Below, in pieces: positions 23,603-31,869 of a stretch of 64,000 nt of DNA (position 1 is the stretch's first letter; each line of letters opens with the position of its first letter). This stretch comes from Leifsonia aquatica (GTDB lineage: Bacteria; Actinomycetota; Actinomycetes; Actinomycetales; Microbacteriaceae), in contig NZ_JACHVP010000004.1 in assembly GCF_014190775.1 (NCBI RefSeq), forward strand, positions 124,001 through 188,000, in the 5' to 3' direction. A program made the position numbers and the translations under genes. The notes below the pieces were generated by a model, which saw only the letters and a list, made by a program, of their open reading frames with translations, was not told the origin of the DNA and did not search any database.

Positions 23603-23860
23603 ATGATCGTCAACCGGCTCACCGTGGATGGAAAAGACTACTTCCTGCCGGAGCCGGTGACGGAGTTGCGCACGAAGATCCTCGAGGCGGTCAAGGCCGG
23701 CGGCGGCTACGTCAACATCCCGCCGCTGCGCGGGGGCCCGGGCGTCGACATCCTCTTCTCCCCGGGCATGCCGGTGGTGTGGACCCAGATCGACGTGGGC
23801 GGCGACGGGTCGGTCGACTCCGGCATCGTCGAGCCCGACGCGGACCTCGACAGCCTCTAG
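23603..23860 (+). CDS. Small hypothetical protein
   Basis: 85 residues, acidic, no signal or membrane segment. The ATG has a Shine-Dalgarno GGAGG about 9 nt upstream, and a -10-like TACAGT lies further up. The mixed alpha/beta pattern (DYFLPEP, helix, GGYVNIPPLRGGPG, VDILFSPG) looks like a folded small domain. No family recognised. The divergent DUF7882 gene on the other side of a 134-bp gap may share its control. Confidence 0.7.
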   Translation: MIVNRLTVDGKDYFLPEPVTELRTKILEAVKAGGGYVNIPPLRGGPGVDILFSPGMPVVWTQIDVGGDGSVDSGIVEPDADLDSL

Positions 23861-23888
23861 TCGGGCCGAGCCCCGTGAAAGCGTGGGC

Positions 23889-24674
23889 CTAGGCCCGGGC
23901 GTACTCGCGCAGCCACTCGCCGAACTGCTGCTCGCCGGCGGGCTTGGCGATGAGGTAGCCCTGCGCGCGGTCGCAGCCGAGGACGCGCAGACGTTCGAGC
24001 TGGGCCCGCGTCTCCACGCCTTCGCCGACCGTGCGGATACCGCGCTCGTGCGCGAAGTCGATGACGGTGGCGATGGAGCGCTCGGCGTCGTCCGGCGCGA
24101 CCAGGCGGCGGTCCAGCTTCAACTCGGAGGCACGCAGGTCGATCACCCGGCTCTGCGACGAGTGTCCGGCGCCGAAGTCGTCGATGGAGACGACCACCCC
24201 GATGTCGCGCAGCCGGTCGAGTCGTTCTGCGACGAGCGCGGGATCGGCGATCACCGTCTCCTCCGTCACCTCCAGGGTGAGGCGGGTCGGGTCGATCCCC
24301 GAGCTGTCGAGCTCCTCGCGGACGCTCACATAGAACTCCTCGGTCGCCAGCTGCGACGGCGCCACGTTCACGGCGACGTCGAGCGGGCGCCCCTTGCGCT
24401 GCCACGACACGGCGGCACGGCAGCCGGCTCGGAGCATCTGACGGCCGAGCTGGTGGATGGCGCGGGTGCTCTCGGCGATCGGGATGAAGACGGCGGGGGG
24501 AACGAAGCCCAACTCGGGATGCCGCCAGCGGCCGAGCAGCTCGGCCGCGACGACGCGTCCGGTGGGCACCGAGATCTGGGGCTGGAAGAACGGGACGATC
24601 TGCTCGTCCTCCACCGCGGCGGGCAGCTCGGCGACGAGGCGCTCGATGCTGCTCGACTCACGGATCAACGACAT
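23889..24674 (-). CDS. EAL-domain c-di-GMP phosphodiesterase
   Basis: 261 residues, an EAL domain with no attached sensor. The signature is ELLGR (45-49) instead of EALxR. The other active-site elements are intact: NVAPSQL, EVTEET, DDFGAGHSS, LKLDRR, EGVET and AQGYLIAKP. So it is probably an active enzyme hydrolysing c-di-GMP to pGpG. It is divergent from the RsbQ/diguanylate cyclase operon, giving synthesis and degradation side by side. A -35 TTGACT and -10 AACGAT sit 7 nt before the ATG, implying a leaderless mRNA. Confidence 0.88.
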   Translation of the reverse strand: MSLIRESSSIERLVAELPAAVEDEQIVPFFQPQISVPTGRVVAAELLGRWRHPELGFVPPAVFIPIAESTRAIHQLGRQMLRAGCRAAVSWQRKGRPLDVAVNVAPSQLATEEFYVSVREELDSSGIDPTRLTLEVTEETVIADPALVAERLDRLRDIGVVVSIDDFGAGHSSQSRVIDLRASELKLDRRLVAPDDAERSIATVIDFAHERGIRTVGEGVETRAQLERLRVLGCDRAQGYLIAKPAGEQQFGEWLREYARA

Positions 24675-24681
24675 ATATGCG

Positions 24682-24710
24682 ATCGTTCCTGATCTGCATC
24701 CGAGAGTCAA
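24682..24710 (-). promoter_or_regulatory. Promoter for the EAL gene
   Basis: On the minus strand, TTGACT (complement of 24705-24710) and AACGAT (complement of 24682-24687) are separated by 17 nt. The ATG at 24674 follows the -10 by 7 nt, so transcription should begin at or next to the start codon. Confidence 0.5.
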
Positions 24711-24734
24711 CGGGGGTTGCAATCGGCTTAAAGG

Positions 24735-24746
24735 GGTGTATACACC
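24735..24746. promoter_or_regulatory. Palindromic operator candidate GGTGTATACACC
   Basis: A perfect 12-bp palindrome in the 180-bp divergent region between the EAL gene and the RsbQ/cyclase operon, about 25 bp upstream of the EAL -35. Placed to let one regulator act on both sides. No regulator gene is adjacent. Confidence 0.45.
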
Positions 24747-24854
24747 GATCCTGCTTTCGTCTCTATCCCTCCCGCCCGCGGATTCCCCACCGGATAATAG
24801 AGATCGTCCGACCCGAATCGCCCCGTAGTGCCGGGCCGCCCACCGAGGAGCTGC

Positions 24855-25697
24855 ATGACCTTCGTCGCCTCCGACGAGATCGACGCCACACCCGTTCTGC
24901 GTCGCAACAACGTCCGCGTGAGCGGTGCCGCGACCGGCCGGCCGCTGATGTTCGCGCACGGCTTCGGCTGCAGCCAAGAGATGTGGCGCCTCGTCGCGCC
25001 CGCCTTCGAGGCCGACCACCCGGTCGTGCTGTTCGACCTCGTCGGCTCGGGCGGATCGGACCTCGCCGCCTACGACGCGGGCAAATACGACTCCCTCCAC
25101 GGCTATGCCGACGACGCGATCGAGATCGCGGAGGAGCTCGGCCTGACCGACGTCGTCTTCGTCGGGCACTCGGTCAGCTCGATGATCGGCGTGCTGGCAG
25201 CCATCCGCCGTCCGGACCTCTTCGGCGCACTCGCGCTGGTCTCCCCGTCGCCGCGCTACGTCGATGACGAGGGCTATCGTGGCGGCTTCAGCCAGGAGGA
25301 CATCGACGGACTGCTCGACGCCCTGGACCGCAACTACCTCAACTGGTCGGCGACGCTCGCGCCGCAGATCATGGGCAACCCCGGCTTCCCGGAGCTCGGC
25401 GACGAGCTCACCGAGAGCTTCTGCCGCACCGACCCGGAGATCGCCCGGCAGTTCGCCCAGGTGACCTTCCTGTCGGACAACCGGCGCGACCTCCCGAAGG
25501 TGACCGTGCCGACGCTGGTCCTCCAGTGCGCCGAGGACATCATCGCGCCTGTCGCGGTGGGGCGGCACGTGCACGAGAACATCGCGGGCAGCACCTTCGT
25601 GCAGCTCGACGCCACGGGACATTGCCCGCACCTGTCCGCGCCGCAGGAGGTCGTCTCCGCCCTCCGGGAGTTCGTCGAGGACACCGCGACACGATGA
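24855..25697 (+). CDS. RsbQ-type alpha/beta hydrolase
   Basis: 280 residues. Nucleophile elbow GHSVSS, Asp in CAEDIIAP and His in TGHCPH complete a Ser-Asp-His triad; the oxyanion region is AHGFGCSQEMW. This is the RsbQ/DAD2/KAI2-like group: in Bacillus, RsbQ works with the PAS phosphatase RsbP in energy-stress sensing, and plant relatives are strigolactone and karrikin receptors. The next gene begins inside its stop codon (ATGA) and encodes an RsbP-like PAS domain fused to a diguanylate cyclase, so it probably makes or presents a PAS ligand. Confidence 0.87.
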   Translation: MTFVASDEIDATPVLRRNNVRVSGAATGRPLMFAHGFGCSQEMWRLVAPAFEADHPVVLFDLVGSGGSDLAAYDAGKYDSLHGYADDAIEIAEELGLTDVVFVGHSVSSMIGVLAAIRRPDLFGALALVSPSPRYVDDEGYRGGFSQEDIDGLLDALDRNYLNWSATLAPQIMGNPGFPELGDELTESFCRTDPEIARQFAQVTFLSDNRRDLPKVTVPTLVLQCAEDIIAPVAVGRHVHENIAGSTFVQLDATGHCPHLSAPQEVVSALREFVEDTATR

Positions 25698-27067
25698 CGA
25701 CCGACGACCTGGCCGCGCTCTACGACGCGGCGCCCTGCGGCCTGCTCACCACCGACCCCGAGGGGCGCATCACCCGCGCGAACGCGGCGTTCGCCGCCTG
25801 GACGGGGTACGCGCGCGACGCCCTCGCGGGCCGCACCTTCGCCGACCTCCTGGACCCGGGGAGCCGCATCTTCTACGAGACGCGGCAGCTGCCGGTGCTC
25901 CTGCTCGACGGCGAGGTGCACGAGGTCTCGGTGAACGTGATCGCCGCCGACGGCACGCGGCTGCCTGCGCTGATGAACTCCACGACCGTGACGGATGCCG
26001 ACGGCGCCCTCGAGCGGATCGACGTCGCCGTCTTCGACGCCAGCCGGCGGGAGGACTGGGAGCGGCAGCTGCTCGCCGCCCGCCGCGCCGCCGAGGAGTC
26101 GGAGGCACGCACGCGCGCGCTGCAGGAGGCGTCGGCCGCCTTCGCCGGCTGCGACACCGAGGACGAGCTCGCCGTGATGCTCGCGGCGGGTGCCCGGCAC
26201 GCGTTCTCGGCGGCGGACTCCGCGGTCCATTTCGCGACCGCGGGCGGCTTCGTCCTGGCGGGAGGCACGGAGCCCGTCGACCTGCACGCCCTGCTCGGCG
26301 ACCGCGAGCTCGACGAGCACATCCTCGTGCTGCGCACGCACGAGGAGGAGGACGAGCAGCTCGTCGCGACCCTCGAAGACGCGCGCGTGGCCGAGATCAC
26401 CGTGACGCCGCTGCTCGACGGTGAACAGGTGATCGGCGCGATCACCTGCTTCTTCGGCCGGGCGCGGGGCATCGACGACCTGCAGACCGATCTGCACTAC
26501 GCGCTCGCGCGTCAGGCGGCGCAGGTGCTCCGCCGCATCCGGCTCCAAGCGCAGCTCGAGGCGTACGCCCTGCACGACCCGCTGACCGGTCTGGCGAACC
26601 GCACCGCGCTGCGCAGCAGCCTCAGCGACGCGCTCGCGACGGCCACCGAGGCCCGGACTCCCATCGCCCTGATCTTCGTGGACCTCGACGGCTTCAAGGA
26701 GATCAACGACGTCTTCGATCACGGTGTCGGCGACACGGTGCTCCGGGAGGTGGCGAGCCGGCTCAACGGCAACATCCGGCAGGGCGACCTGGTCGGCCGG
26801 TTCGGCGGCGACGAGTTCCTGATCGTGTGCGAGGGCGCGGACGAGCCGGCGGCCGAGGCCATCGCCGAACGCATCCGCGTGGCGATCCGCGCTCCCCTGC
26901 TCGGCATCGCCGACGAGCGCGCGATCAGCGCGAGCATCGGTGTGGCCGTCTACCGTCCGGCCGGGCGCGATCCGCTCTCGACGGCCGACATCTTCCGCTT
27001 CGCCGATAAGGCGATGTACGCGTCGAAGGACGCCGGCAAGGACCGCGTCAGCGTCACGACGATCTGA
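25694..27067 (+). CDS. PAS-GAF-GGDEF diguanylate cyclase
   Basis: 457 residues. The PAS domain (about 8-125) contains the RIFYETRQLPVLL motif seen in RsbP-type PAS domains. A helical linker is followed by a GAF-like domain (about 150-285) and a GGDEF domain (about 293-457) with RFGGDEF intact (motif 371-375). The allosteric I-site RQGD lies five residues before the motif, so product inhibition is expected. It makes c-di-GMP from GTP. In Bacillus the same PAS is joined to a PP2C phosphatase; here the output is c-di-GMP. The last 14 nt overlap the convergent HAD gene. Confidence 0.92.
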   Translation: MTTDDLAALYDAAPCGLLTTDPEGRITRANAAFAAWTGYARDALAGRTFADLLDPGSRIFYETRQLPVLLLDGEVHEVSVNVIAADGTRLPALMNSTTVTDADGALERIDVAVFDASRREDWERQLLAARRAAEESEARTRALQEASAAFAGCDTEDELAVMLAAGARHAFSAADSAVHFATAGGFVLAGGTEPVDLHALLGDRELDEHILVLRTHEEEDEQLVATLEDARVAEITVTPLLDGEQVIGAITCFFGRARGIDDLQTDLHYALARQAAQVLRRIRLQAQLEAYALHDPLTGLANRTALRSSLSDALATATEARTPIALIFVDLDGFKEINDVFDHGVGDTVLREVASRLNGNIRQGDLVGRFGGDEFLIVCEGADEPAAEAIAERIRVAIRAPLLGIADERAISASIGVAVYRPAGRDPLSTADIFRFADKAMYASKDAGKDRVSVTTI

Positions 27068-27713
27068 GCCACTCGTCCCGGCGACGCAGGAGGTCTGCGG
27101 CATCGTCGAAGACGAGCGACGCGCCCGCCGCGGTCAGCTCCTCGGCCCCGCTCCCGCCGGAGCGCACTCCGATCGAGCGCACGCCCGCCCGCTGGGCCGC
27201 GCGCGCATCCCACACCGCATCCCCGATCATCAGCGCCTCGTCGGCGGTCGCGCCGACCCGGTCGAGGGCGACCTGCAGGATCCCCGGGTCGGGCTTGGCG
27301 TCGTCCACGTCGTCGGACGAGGTCGTGGCGGTCACCGCGTCGCCGGCGTCGAGCGCCTCCAGCAGCAGGTCGAGCTCGTCCTCGGGGGCCGAGGTGGCCA
27401 GCACCGTCCGGACGCCGGCATCACGCAGCGCCCGCAGCAGATCGGCGGCTCCTTCGAATGCGGCGAGACGGGAGGCCATGTCGCGGTAGTTGCGGGAGTG
27501 CAGCTCCTTCGCGCGGTCGACCCAGTCGTCATCCCGCTCGCCCACCAGCGAGTGGAGCAGCCGAGCGGAGTCCTGGCCGATCGCACGGTGGATGCGCCAG
27601 GCGTTCACGTGCACGCCGCATTCGTCGAAGGCGCGCTGCCAGGCGTCCACGTGCAGGTAGTTGGAGTCGACCAGCGTGCCGTCGACGTCGAAGAGAACCG
27701 CGGAAACCGTCAT
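27054..27713 (-). CDS. HAD-superfamily phosphatase
   Basis: 219 residues. HAD motif I DVDGTLVDSN, a helical cap, motif II VLATSA, motif III Lys in DDAKPDP and motif IV MIGDAVWDA are all present, the pattern of beta-phosphoglucomutase/phosphoglycolate-phosphatase-like enzymes. A small-molecule phosphatase in the cytoplasm; substrate unknown. Its 3' end overlaps the cyclase gene. Two palindromes lie 20-60 bp upstream of the start. Confidence 0.88.
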   Translation of the reverse strand: MTVSAVLFDVDGTLVDSNYLHVDAWQRAFDECGVHVNAWRIHRAIGQDSARLLHSLVGERDDDWVDRAKELHSRNYRDMASRLAAFEGAADLLRALRDAGVRTVLATSAPEDELDLLLEALDAGDAVTATTSSDDVDDAKPDPGILQVALDRVGATADEALMIGDAVWDARAAQRAGVRSIGVRSGGSGAEELTAAGASLVFDDAADLLRRRDEWLRSS

Positions 27714-27732
27714 ACCCCTGCTTACACCCCTT

Positions 27733-27774
27733 GACAGATCTGTCCACTCCCGTACGTTGGTTAGCGCACTAACC
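27733..27774. promoter_or_regulatory. Two operator-like palindromes upstream of the HAD gene
   Basis: GACAGATCTGTC (27733-27744, perfect 12 bp) and GGTTAG-CGCA-CTAACC (27759-27774, 6-bp arms, 4-nt spacer). They sit 20-61 bp before the HAD ATG, where a repressor would act. A plus-strand TTGACA overlaps the first but leads to no plus-strand gene. Confidence 0.45.
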
Positions 27775-27851
27775 GGATGGCAGGCCGGACCGGATGAGCC
27801 GGGCGGCAGTACTGCATCCCCGGTTACGGCGGCGGCCCGAAGACGGGGGTC

Positions 27852-28283
27852 TCAGCGGGCCGCCGCCGCGCCTCCCCGGTGTGGTCGCGGGCGTTCGACG
27901 CCCCTCTCGTCGCGGATGAGCGCGTGGGACGAGGTGCTGCCGACGGGCGCGCCGCGCTCGGGACGCGAGGCGCGCATCCCGAGCAGCCGGAGGAGGTCGT
28001 GCTCGACTCCGCGGGGCACCGGCACGAAGCACAGGCGCTCCGCATCGAGGCCGGTGAGCGCGACGACGGTGAGCCGCCAGTCCGAACCGCCGCCCCGGCC
28101 CGGTCGGGCCAGGGGCGCGTCCGTGATCCGCACGGCGACGAATCCCCCCGGTCGACGGCCGAGAGCGAGGAGCTCCGTCGCCGTCGTGAGAGATGACGGC
28201 GTCTCCACCGGCCGGTGCAGCACGGCGCGGAGCCGGTCGAGCTGCGCGCGGAGGCGCGCGTCGTCAGGCAGGTCGGTACCCAT
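27852..28283 (-). CDS. Hypothetical protein downstream of marR
   Basis: 143 residues. The ATG has a good Shine-Dalgarno (AGGAG, 5-nt spacing), the main support for the call. The N-terminal half is helical (RLRAQLDRLRAVL), the middle is beta-like (GGFVAVRITDAPLA, DWRLTVVALTGLDAERLCFVPVP) and the C-terminal 40 residues are Arg/Gly/Pro-rich and probably disordered. No family recognised. It lies 112 nt after marR on the same strand. Confidence 0.6.
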   Translation of the reverse strand: MGTDLPDDARLRAQLDRLRAVLHRPVETPSSLTTATELLALGRRPGGFVAVRITDAPLARPGRGGGSDWRLTVVALTGLDAERLCFVPVPRGVEHDLLRLLGMRASRPERGAPVGSTSSHALIRDERGVERPRPHRGGAAAAR

Positions 28284-28395
28284 GGCGTCTCCTGGGGTCG
28301 GCGGCGAGACGCTGCGCGGGACGGGGATGCGGCGCCTCACTCCAGAGACGGGGGAACCGTCGCAGCGTGACGGGAAAAGGGCCGGATCGGTCGGG

Positions 28396-28866
28396 TCAGC
28401 GCGCCGACGGGGCGTCCGGGCGCGCGATGCTCGCCGCCTCCTCCAGGGCGGGAAGAGCGGCGCGCAGAGCGGCCACCTGAGCCGGGTCGAGCCCGTCCAG
28501 GATCCGCGTGACGGCGCGCGCCCGGTCGGAGCGCGCCTCCAGCAGCAGCTCGATGCCGGCGTCGGTGCCCGAGACGAAGAAGGAGCGGCCGTCGTCGGGA
28601 TCGGGCGTGCGCTCGACCAGCCCGCGCGCCTCCAACTCGGTGACCAGCCGGGTGACGGTGGGCGCGGCGACCTGCTCGATGGCAGCGACCTCGCTGGGGC
28701 GCAGCGGTCCCGTGCGGACGATCGTCGAGAGGGCGGAGAGCTGGCCATGGCTCAGCCCGCCGGTCCCCGAGCGGATGCGGCGGTTCAGCCGCCCCACGGC
28801 GAGCGCGAGCCGTCCGGCCACGTCGTCGCGGTCGGGGCCGTTCGTCTCGTCATGCTCGGGCTGCAC
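28396..28866 (-). CDS. MarR-family transcriptional regulator
   Basis: About 156 residues from GTG 28866. GTG codons further upstream in frame are possible but would lengthen the overlap with the exporter gene. The winged-helix core is clear: [24 protein letters not shown], the recognition helix [16 protein letters not shown], and a wing with DPDDGRS. MarR proteins usually repress a neighbouring drug or aromatic-compound exporter and respond to its substrate. The overlap with the exporter gene points to autoregulated control of that operon. Confidence 0.88.
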   Translation of the reverse strand: MQPEHDETNGPDRDDVAGRLALAVGRLNRRIRSGTGGLSHGQLSALSTIVRTGPLRPSEVAAIEQVAAPTVTRLVTELEARGLVERTPDPDDGRSFFVSGTDAGIELLLEARSDRARAVTRILDGLDPAQVAALRAALPALEEAASIARPDAPSAR

Positions 28867-30592
28867 CCACGTCCTCACCTTCGTCGCTGGTGGACCGCTC
28901 GGGTGCGGCCCCCTCACCATGAACATACTTGGCTCCGCCCGCGAAGGAGGCGATGGCGCCGATGATGCTCATGATCGCCGCGGCGAGGAAGACGATCACG
29001 AGGCCGTCGTGGAACGGCCCGGAGATCAGCTGGGGGAAGAACTCCTTGCCCGTCAGCGTGGCCGCATCCACCTTGGCGCTGGAGAGCAGACCGGTCGGCG
29101 CGAGCAGGCTCTGGATGGGGTTGTAGCCGAGGAAGGCGGCGAACAGGCTGCCGACCGGTGGGGTGTTGCCGATCTGCGAGGCCACCGTCTGTGGCACGCC
29201 GTGAGACGTGAGCCCCTGCGTGAGGGCGGTCGGCAGCGCGACCGACAGGCCCGCGATCATCAGCGAGAAGAAGATGCCGATGGAGAGCGAGCTGCCCGCG
29301 TTGAGGGCGACGCCCGCCATGCCCGACGCGGCACCGCGCTCGTTCGGCGGCACGCTGTTCATGATCGCCGTGCGGTTGGGCGACGAGAAGAGGCCGGAGC
29401 CGATGCCGTTGAGGCCGGTGAGGAGGGCGAACTGCCAGTACTCGAAGTTCACCGGGATGAGCAGGAGGCCGATAAAGGTGGCGGCGACCAGCACGAGCCC
29501 GACCGTGGCGAAGCCGCGCGAGCCGAAGCGGTCGGAGAGCGCTCCGGAGATCGGGCCGGCGATGAGGAAGCCGATCGTGATCGGGAGCATGTAGATGCCG
29601 GCCCACAGCGGGGTCGACTCGTAGCTGTAGCCGTGCAGCGGCAGCCAGATGCCCTGCAGCCAGATGATCAGCATGAACTGGAGGCCGCCTCGCCCGATCG
29701 CGGCGAGGAACCCGGCGAAGATGCCGGCCGAGAACGGTCTGATCCGGAACAGCCGCATGTCGAACATCGGCGACGGCACCTTCAGCTCGACGAACACGAA
29801 GGCCACGAGCAGCAGGATGCCGCCGATGATCGAGCCGAGCACCCACGGGTTGCCCCAGCCCTGACTGCTGTCGCCGTAGGGCTGGATGCCGTAGGTGATG
29901 CCCGTCAGCAGGGCGACCAGCCCGATCCCGAACGTCAGGTTGCCGAGCCAGTCGATGCGGCCCGGGTTCTTCTGGCCGACCTCGTGCAGCGACTTGATCG
30001 ACCAGATCGTGCCGATCACGCCGAACGGCACCGACACGAAGAACACCATGCGCCAGTCGATCTCGGCCAGCACGCCGCCGAGGATGAGGCCGATGAACGA
30101 TCCCGCGATCGCCGCCACCTGGTTGAGGCCCAGCGCGAAGCCGCGCTTGTTGGCCGGGAAGGCGTCCGTCAGGATCGCCGTCGAGTTCGCGAACAGCATC
30201 GCGCCGCCCACGCCCTGCACGAATCGCCAGCCGATCAGCCACATCGCCGCCGGTCCGCCGGTGAACGGGTCGAGGCAGAGCAGGATGGCCGCGATCGTGA
30301 AGATCACGAAGCCCAGGTTGTAGATGCGCACGCGCCCGTACTGGTCACCCATCCGCCCGAACATCACGACGAGGACCGCGGTGACGAGCATGTAGCCCAT
30401 CAGCATCCAGAGCAGGTACGAGACGTTGCCCGGCTCCAGCGGGTTCAGCTTGATGCCGGTGAAGATCGCGGGCAGCGAGATGATGACGATCGACGAGTTG
30501 ATCGTCGCCATGAGCATGCCGAGCGTGGTGTTCGAGAGCGCCACCCAGCGGTAGTGCGGGTGGTCTTTGGTGAAGATGCCGGTGCGGGCCAC
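28850..30592 (-). CDS. DHA2-family (14-TM) MFS multidrug exporter
   Basis: 580 residues, about fourteen membrane segments. Motif A appears as [11 protein letters not shown] after segment 2 and again, weaker, as [11 protein letters not shown]. The antiporter motif C region [21 protein letters not shown] is visible in segment 5. EmrB/QacA-like drug:proton antiporters have this design. A loop of about 70 residues lies before the last segment. First gene of an operon with marR, divergent from an Old Yellow Enzyme gene, suggesting a joint response to electrophiles. Confidence 0.9.
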   Translation of the reverse strand: MARTGIFTKDHPHYRWVALSNTTLGMLMATINSSIVIISLPAIFTGIKLNPLEPGNVSYLLWMLMGYMLVTAVLVVMFGRMGDQYGRVRIYNLGFVIFTIAAILLCLDPFTGGPAAMWLIGWRFVQGVGGAMLFANSTAILTDAFPANKRGFALGLNQVAAIAGSFIGLILGGVLAEIDWRMVFFVSVPFGVIGTIWSIKSLHEVGQKNPGRIDWLGNLTFGIGLVALLTGITYGIQPYGDSSQGWGNPWVLGSIIGGILLLVAFVFVELKVPSPMFDMRLFRIRPFSAGIFAGFLAAIGRGGLQFMLIIWLQGIWLPLHGYSYESTPLWAGIYMLPITIGFLIAGPISGALSDRFGSRGFATVGLVLVAATFIGLLLIPVNFEYWQFALLTGLNGIGSGLFSSPNRTAIMNSVPPNERGAASGMAGVALNAGSSLSIGIFFSLMIAGLSVALPTALTQGLTSHGVPQTVASQIGNTPPVGSLFAAFLGYNPIQSLLAPTGLLSSAKVDAATLTGKEFFPQLISGPFHDGLVIVFLAAAIMSIIGAIASFAGGAKYVHGEGAAPERSTSDEGEDVGAARA

Positions 30593-30637
30593 GGGAGTTT
30601 CCTGACTTGGGACGTGCGGGTACGTGGAGTCGTTGAT

Positions 30638-30650
30638 TTATATGCATTAA
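30638..30650. promoter_or_regulatory. AT-rich divergent promoter/operator region with an imperfect palindrome
   Basis: An imperfect palindrome centred on ATGCAT (30642-30647) within the only AT-rich stretch (about 30632-30657) of the divergent gap between the exporter and the Old Yellow Enzyme gene. A plus-strand TTGATT and a minus-strand TATAAA overlap it. A natural MarR site, by position. Confidence 0.4.
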
Positions 30651-30697
30651 CTATATAGCCGGGAAATACGATCGGGCATCGTCCGGTTGTCTTCGGG

Positions 30698-31786
30698 GTG
30701 AACATCTTCAGCCCCGCCGACCTCGGCTCCCTCAGCCTCCGCAACCGTCTCGTCATGGCGCCGCTCACGCGCATCCGGGCGGGCGAGGACGGCACCCCGG
30801 GCGATCTGCTCGTCACCTATTACGAGCAGCGCGCCTCCTTCGGCCTGATCCTCACCGAGGGGACCTGGCCGGTGCAGGAGGGCCGCACGTGGATCGGGCA
30901 GCCCGGGCTGGAGACCGAGGAGCATGTCGCCGGGTGGAAGCGCGTGACTGACGCGGTGCACGCGGCCGGCGGGACGATCGTGACGCAGCTCATGCACGGC
31001 GGCCGCATCTCACACGCGGCGATCACCGGGACGGGTCGCGTCGTCTCGGCGAGCGCCCTCGCGGCCCCCGGGACCATCCGCATCCCCGACGGGAAGACCC
31101 ACCTCCCGGTCGCGCACGCGCTCACGGAGGCGGAGGTGCAGGAGGCCGTCGCCGGCTTCGTCGCCGCCGCCCGCAACGCGATCCGCGCGGGCTTCGACGG
31201 CATCGAGGTGCACGGGGCCAACGGCTACCTCGTCCACCAGTTCCTGTCGCCGGCGAGCAACCAGCGCACGGACGGCTACGGCGGCACCGCCGAGAACCGC
31301 GCCCGGTTCGCGATCGAGGTCGTGTCGGCGGTGGCCGACGCGATCGGGGCCGACCGGGTCGGCATCCGCCTCTCCCCCGAGCACAACATCCAGGGCGCCC
31401 TCGAGGAGGACGCCGTCGAGACGGCCGCGACCTACGCCGCCGTCGCCCGCGGTCTCGCGCCGCTCGGCATCGCGTTCGTCGACATCCTGCACGCCGACCC
31501 GGCCGGCGGGCTCGTCCAGGGCATCCGCCGCGAGCTCGGCGCCCCCCTGATCGCCAACACCGGCTTCGGCACGGTCACGACCCGCGAGGAGGCCGTCCAC
31601 CTGGTGGAGTCGGGCGTCGCGGATGCGGTCGCCGTCGGCCGCGCGGCCATCGCCAACCCCGACCTCGCCGAGCGGTGGGCCGCGAGCCACGACCTCAACG
31701 ACCACGACGCCTCCACGTTCTACGTCGGCGGGCCGCGCGGCTACATCGACTACCCGACCGTCGCGGAGGCGGCCGGCGCGCGGTAG
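30698..31786 (+). CDS. Old Yellow Enzyme-family NADH:flavin oxidoreductase (NemA-like)
   Basis: 362 residues from GTG. The FMN barrel begins LGSLSLRNRLVMAPLTRIRA. The substrate-binding HGAN motif (His/Asn), QLMHGGRISH, FLSPASNQRTDGYGG and ANTGFGTV phosphate loop follow in order. OYEs reduce activated C=C bonds and nitro groups with NAD(P)H. It is divergent from the MarR-controlled exporter, typical for electrophile or quinone stress genes. Confidence 0.92.
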   Translation: MNIFSPADLGSLSLRNRLVMAPLTRIRAGEDGTPGDLLVTYYEQRASFGLILTEGTWPVQEGRTWIGQPGLETEEHVAGWKRVTDAVHAAGGTIVTQLMHGGRISHAAITGTGRVVSASALAAPGTIRIPDGKTHLPVAHALTEAEVQEAVAGFVAAARNAIRAGFDGIEVHGANGYLVHQFLSPASNQRTDGYGGTAENRARFAIEVVSAVADAIGADRVGIRLSPEHNIQGALEEDAVETAATYAAVARGLAPLGIAFVDILHADPAGGLVQGIRRELGAPLIANTGFGTVTTREEAVHLVESGVADAVAVGRAAIANPDLAERWAASHDLNDHDASTFYVGGPRGYIDYPTVAEAAGAR

Positions 31787-31790
31787 CCCC

Positions 31791-31852
31791 GCCGAGGTTC
31801 ACGTTGTGGTCCCCATTCCGCCCGGAATGAGCGCAACGTCGTGAACCTCGGC
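31791..31852. repeat. Intergenic palindrome, family A copy 1
   Basis: 62 nt. Arms GCCGAGGTTCACG (31791-31803) and CGTGAACCTCGGC (31840-31852) are perfect; an inner stem CATTCCG/CGGAATG forms the tip. It lies 4 nt after the Old Yellow Enzyme stop and 17 nt before the convergent amidohydrolase stop, a likely two-way terminator. Confidence 0.85.
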
Positions 31853-31869
31853 AGAGGGGCGGCCGCTCC

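Noticed and set aside
23888-24674. EAL protein as a degenerate, inactive c-di-GMP binder because of ELL in place of EAL
   Set aside because: The substitution keeps the metal-binding Glu, and all other catalytic motifs (N, E, DDFG, K, E, Q) are intact.
27731-27756. Plus-strand promoter TTGACA with TACGTT (16-nt spacer)
   Set aside because: No plus-strand gene follows within nearly 3 kb; the hexamer is explained by the GACAGATCTGTC palindrome that belongs to the minus-strand HAD promoter region.
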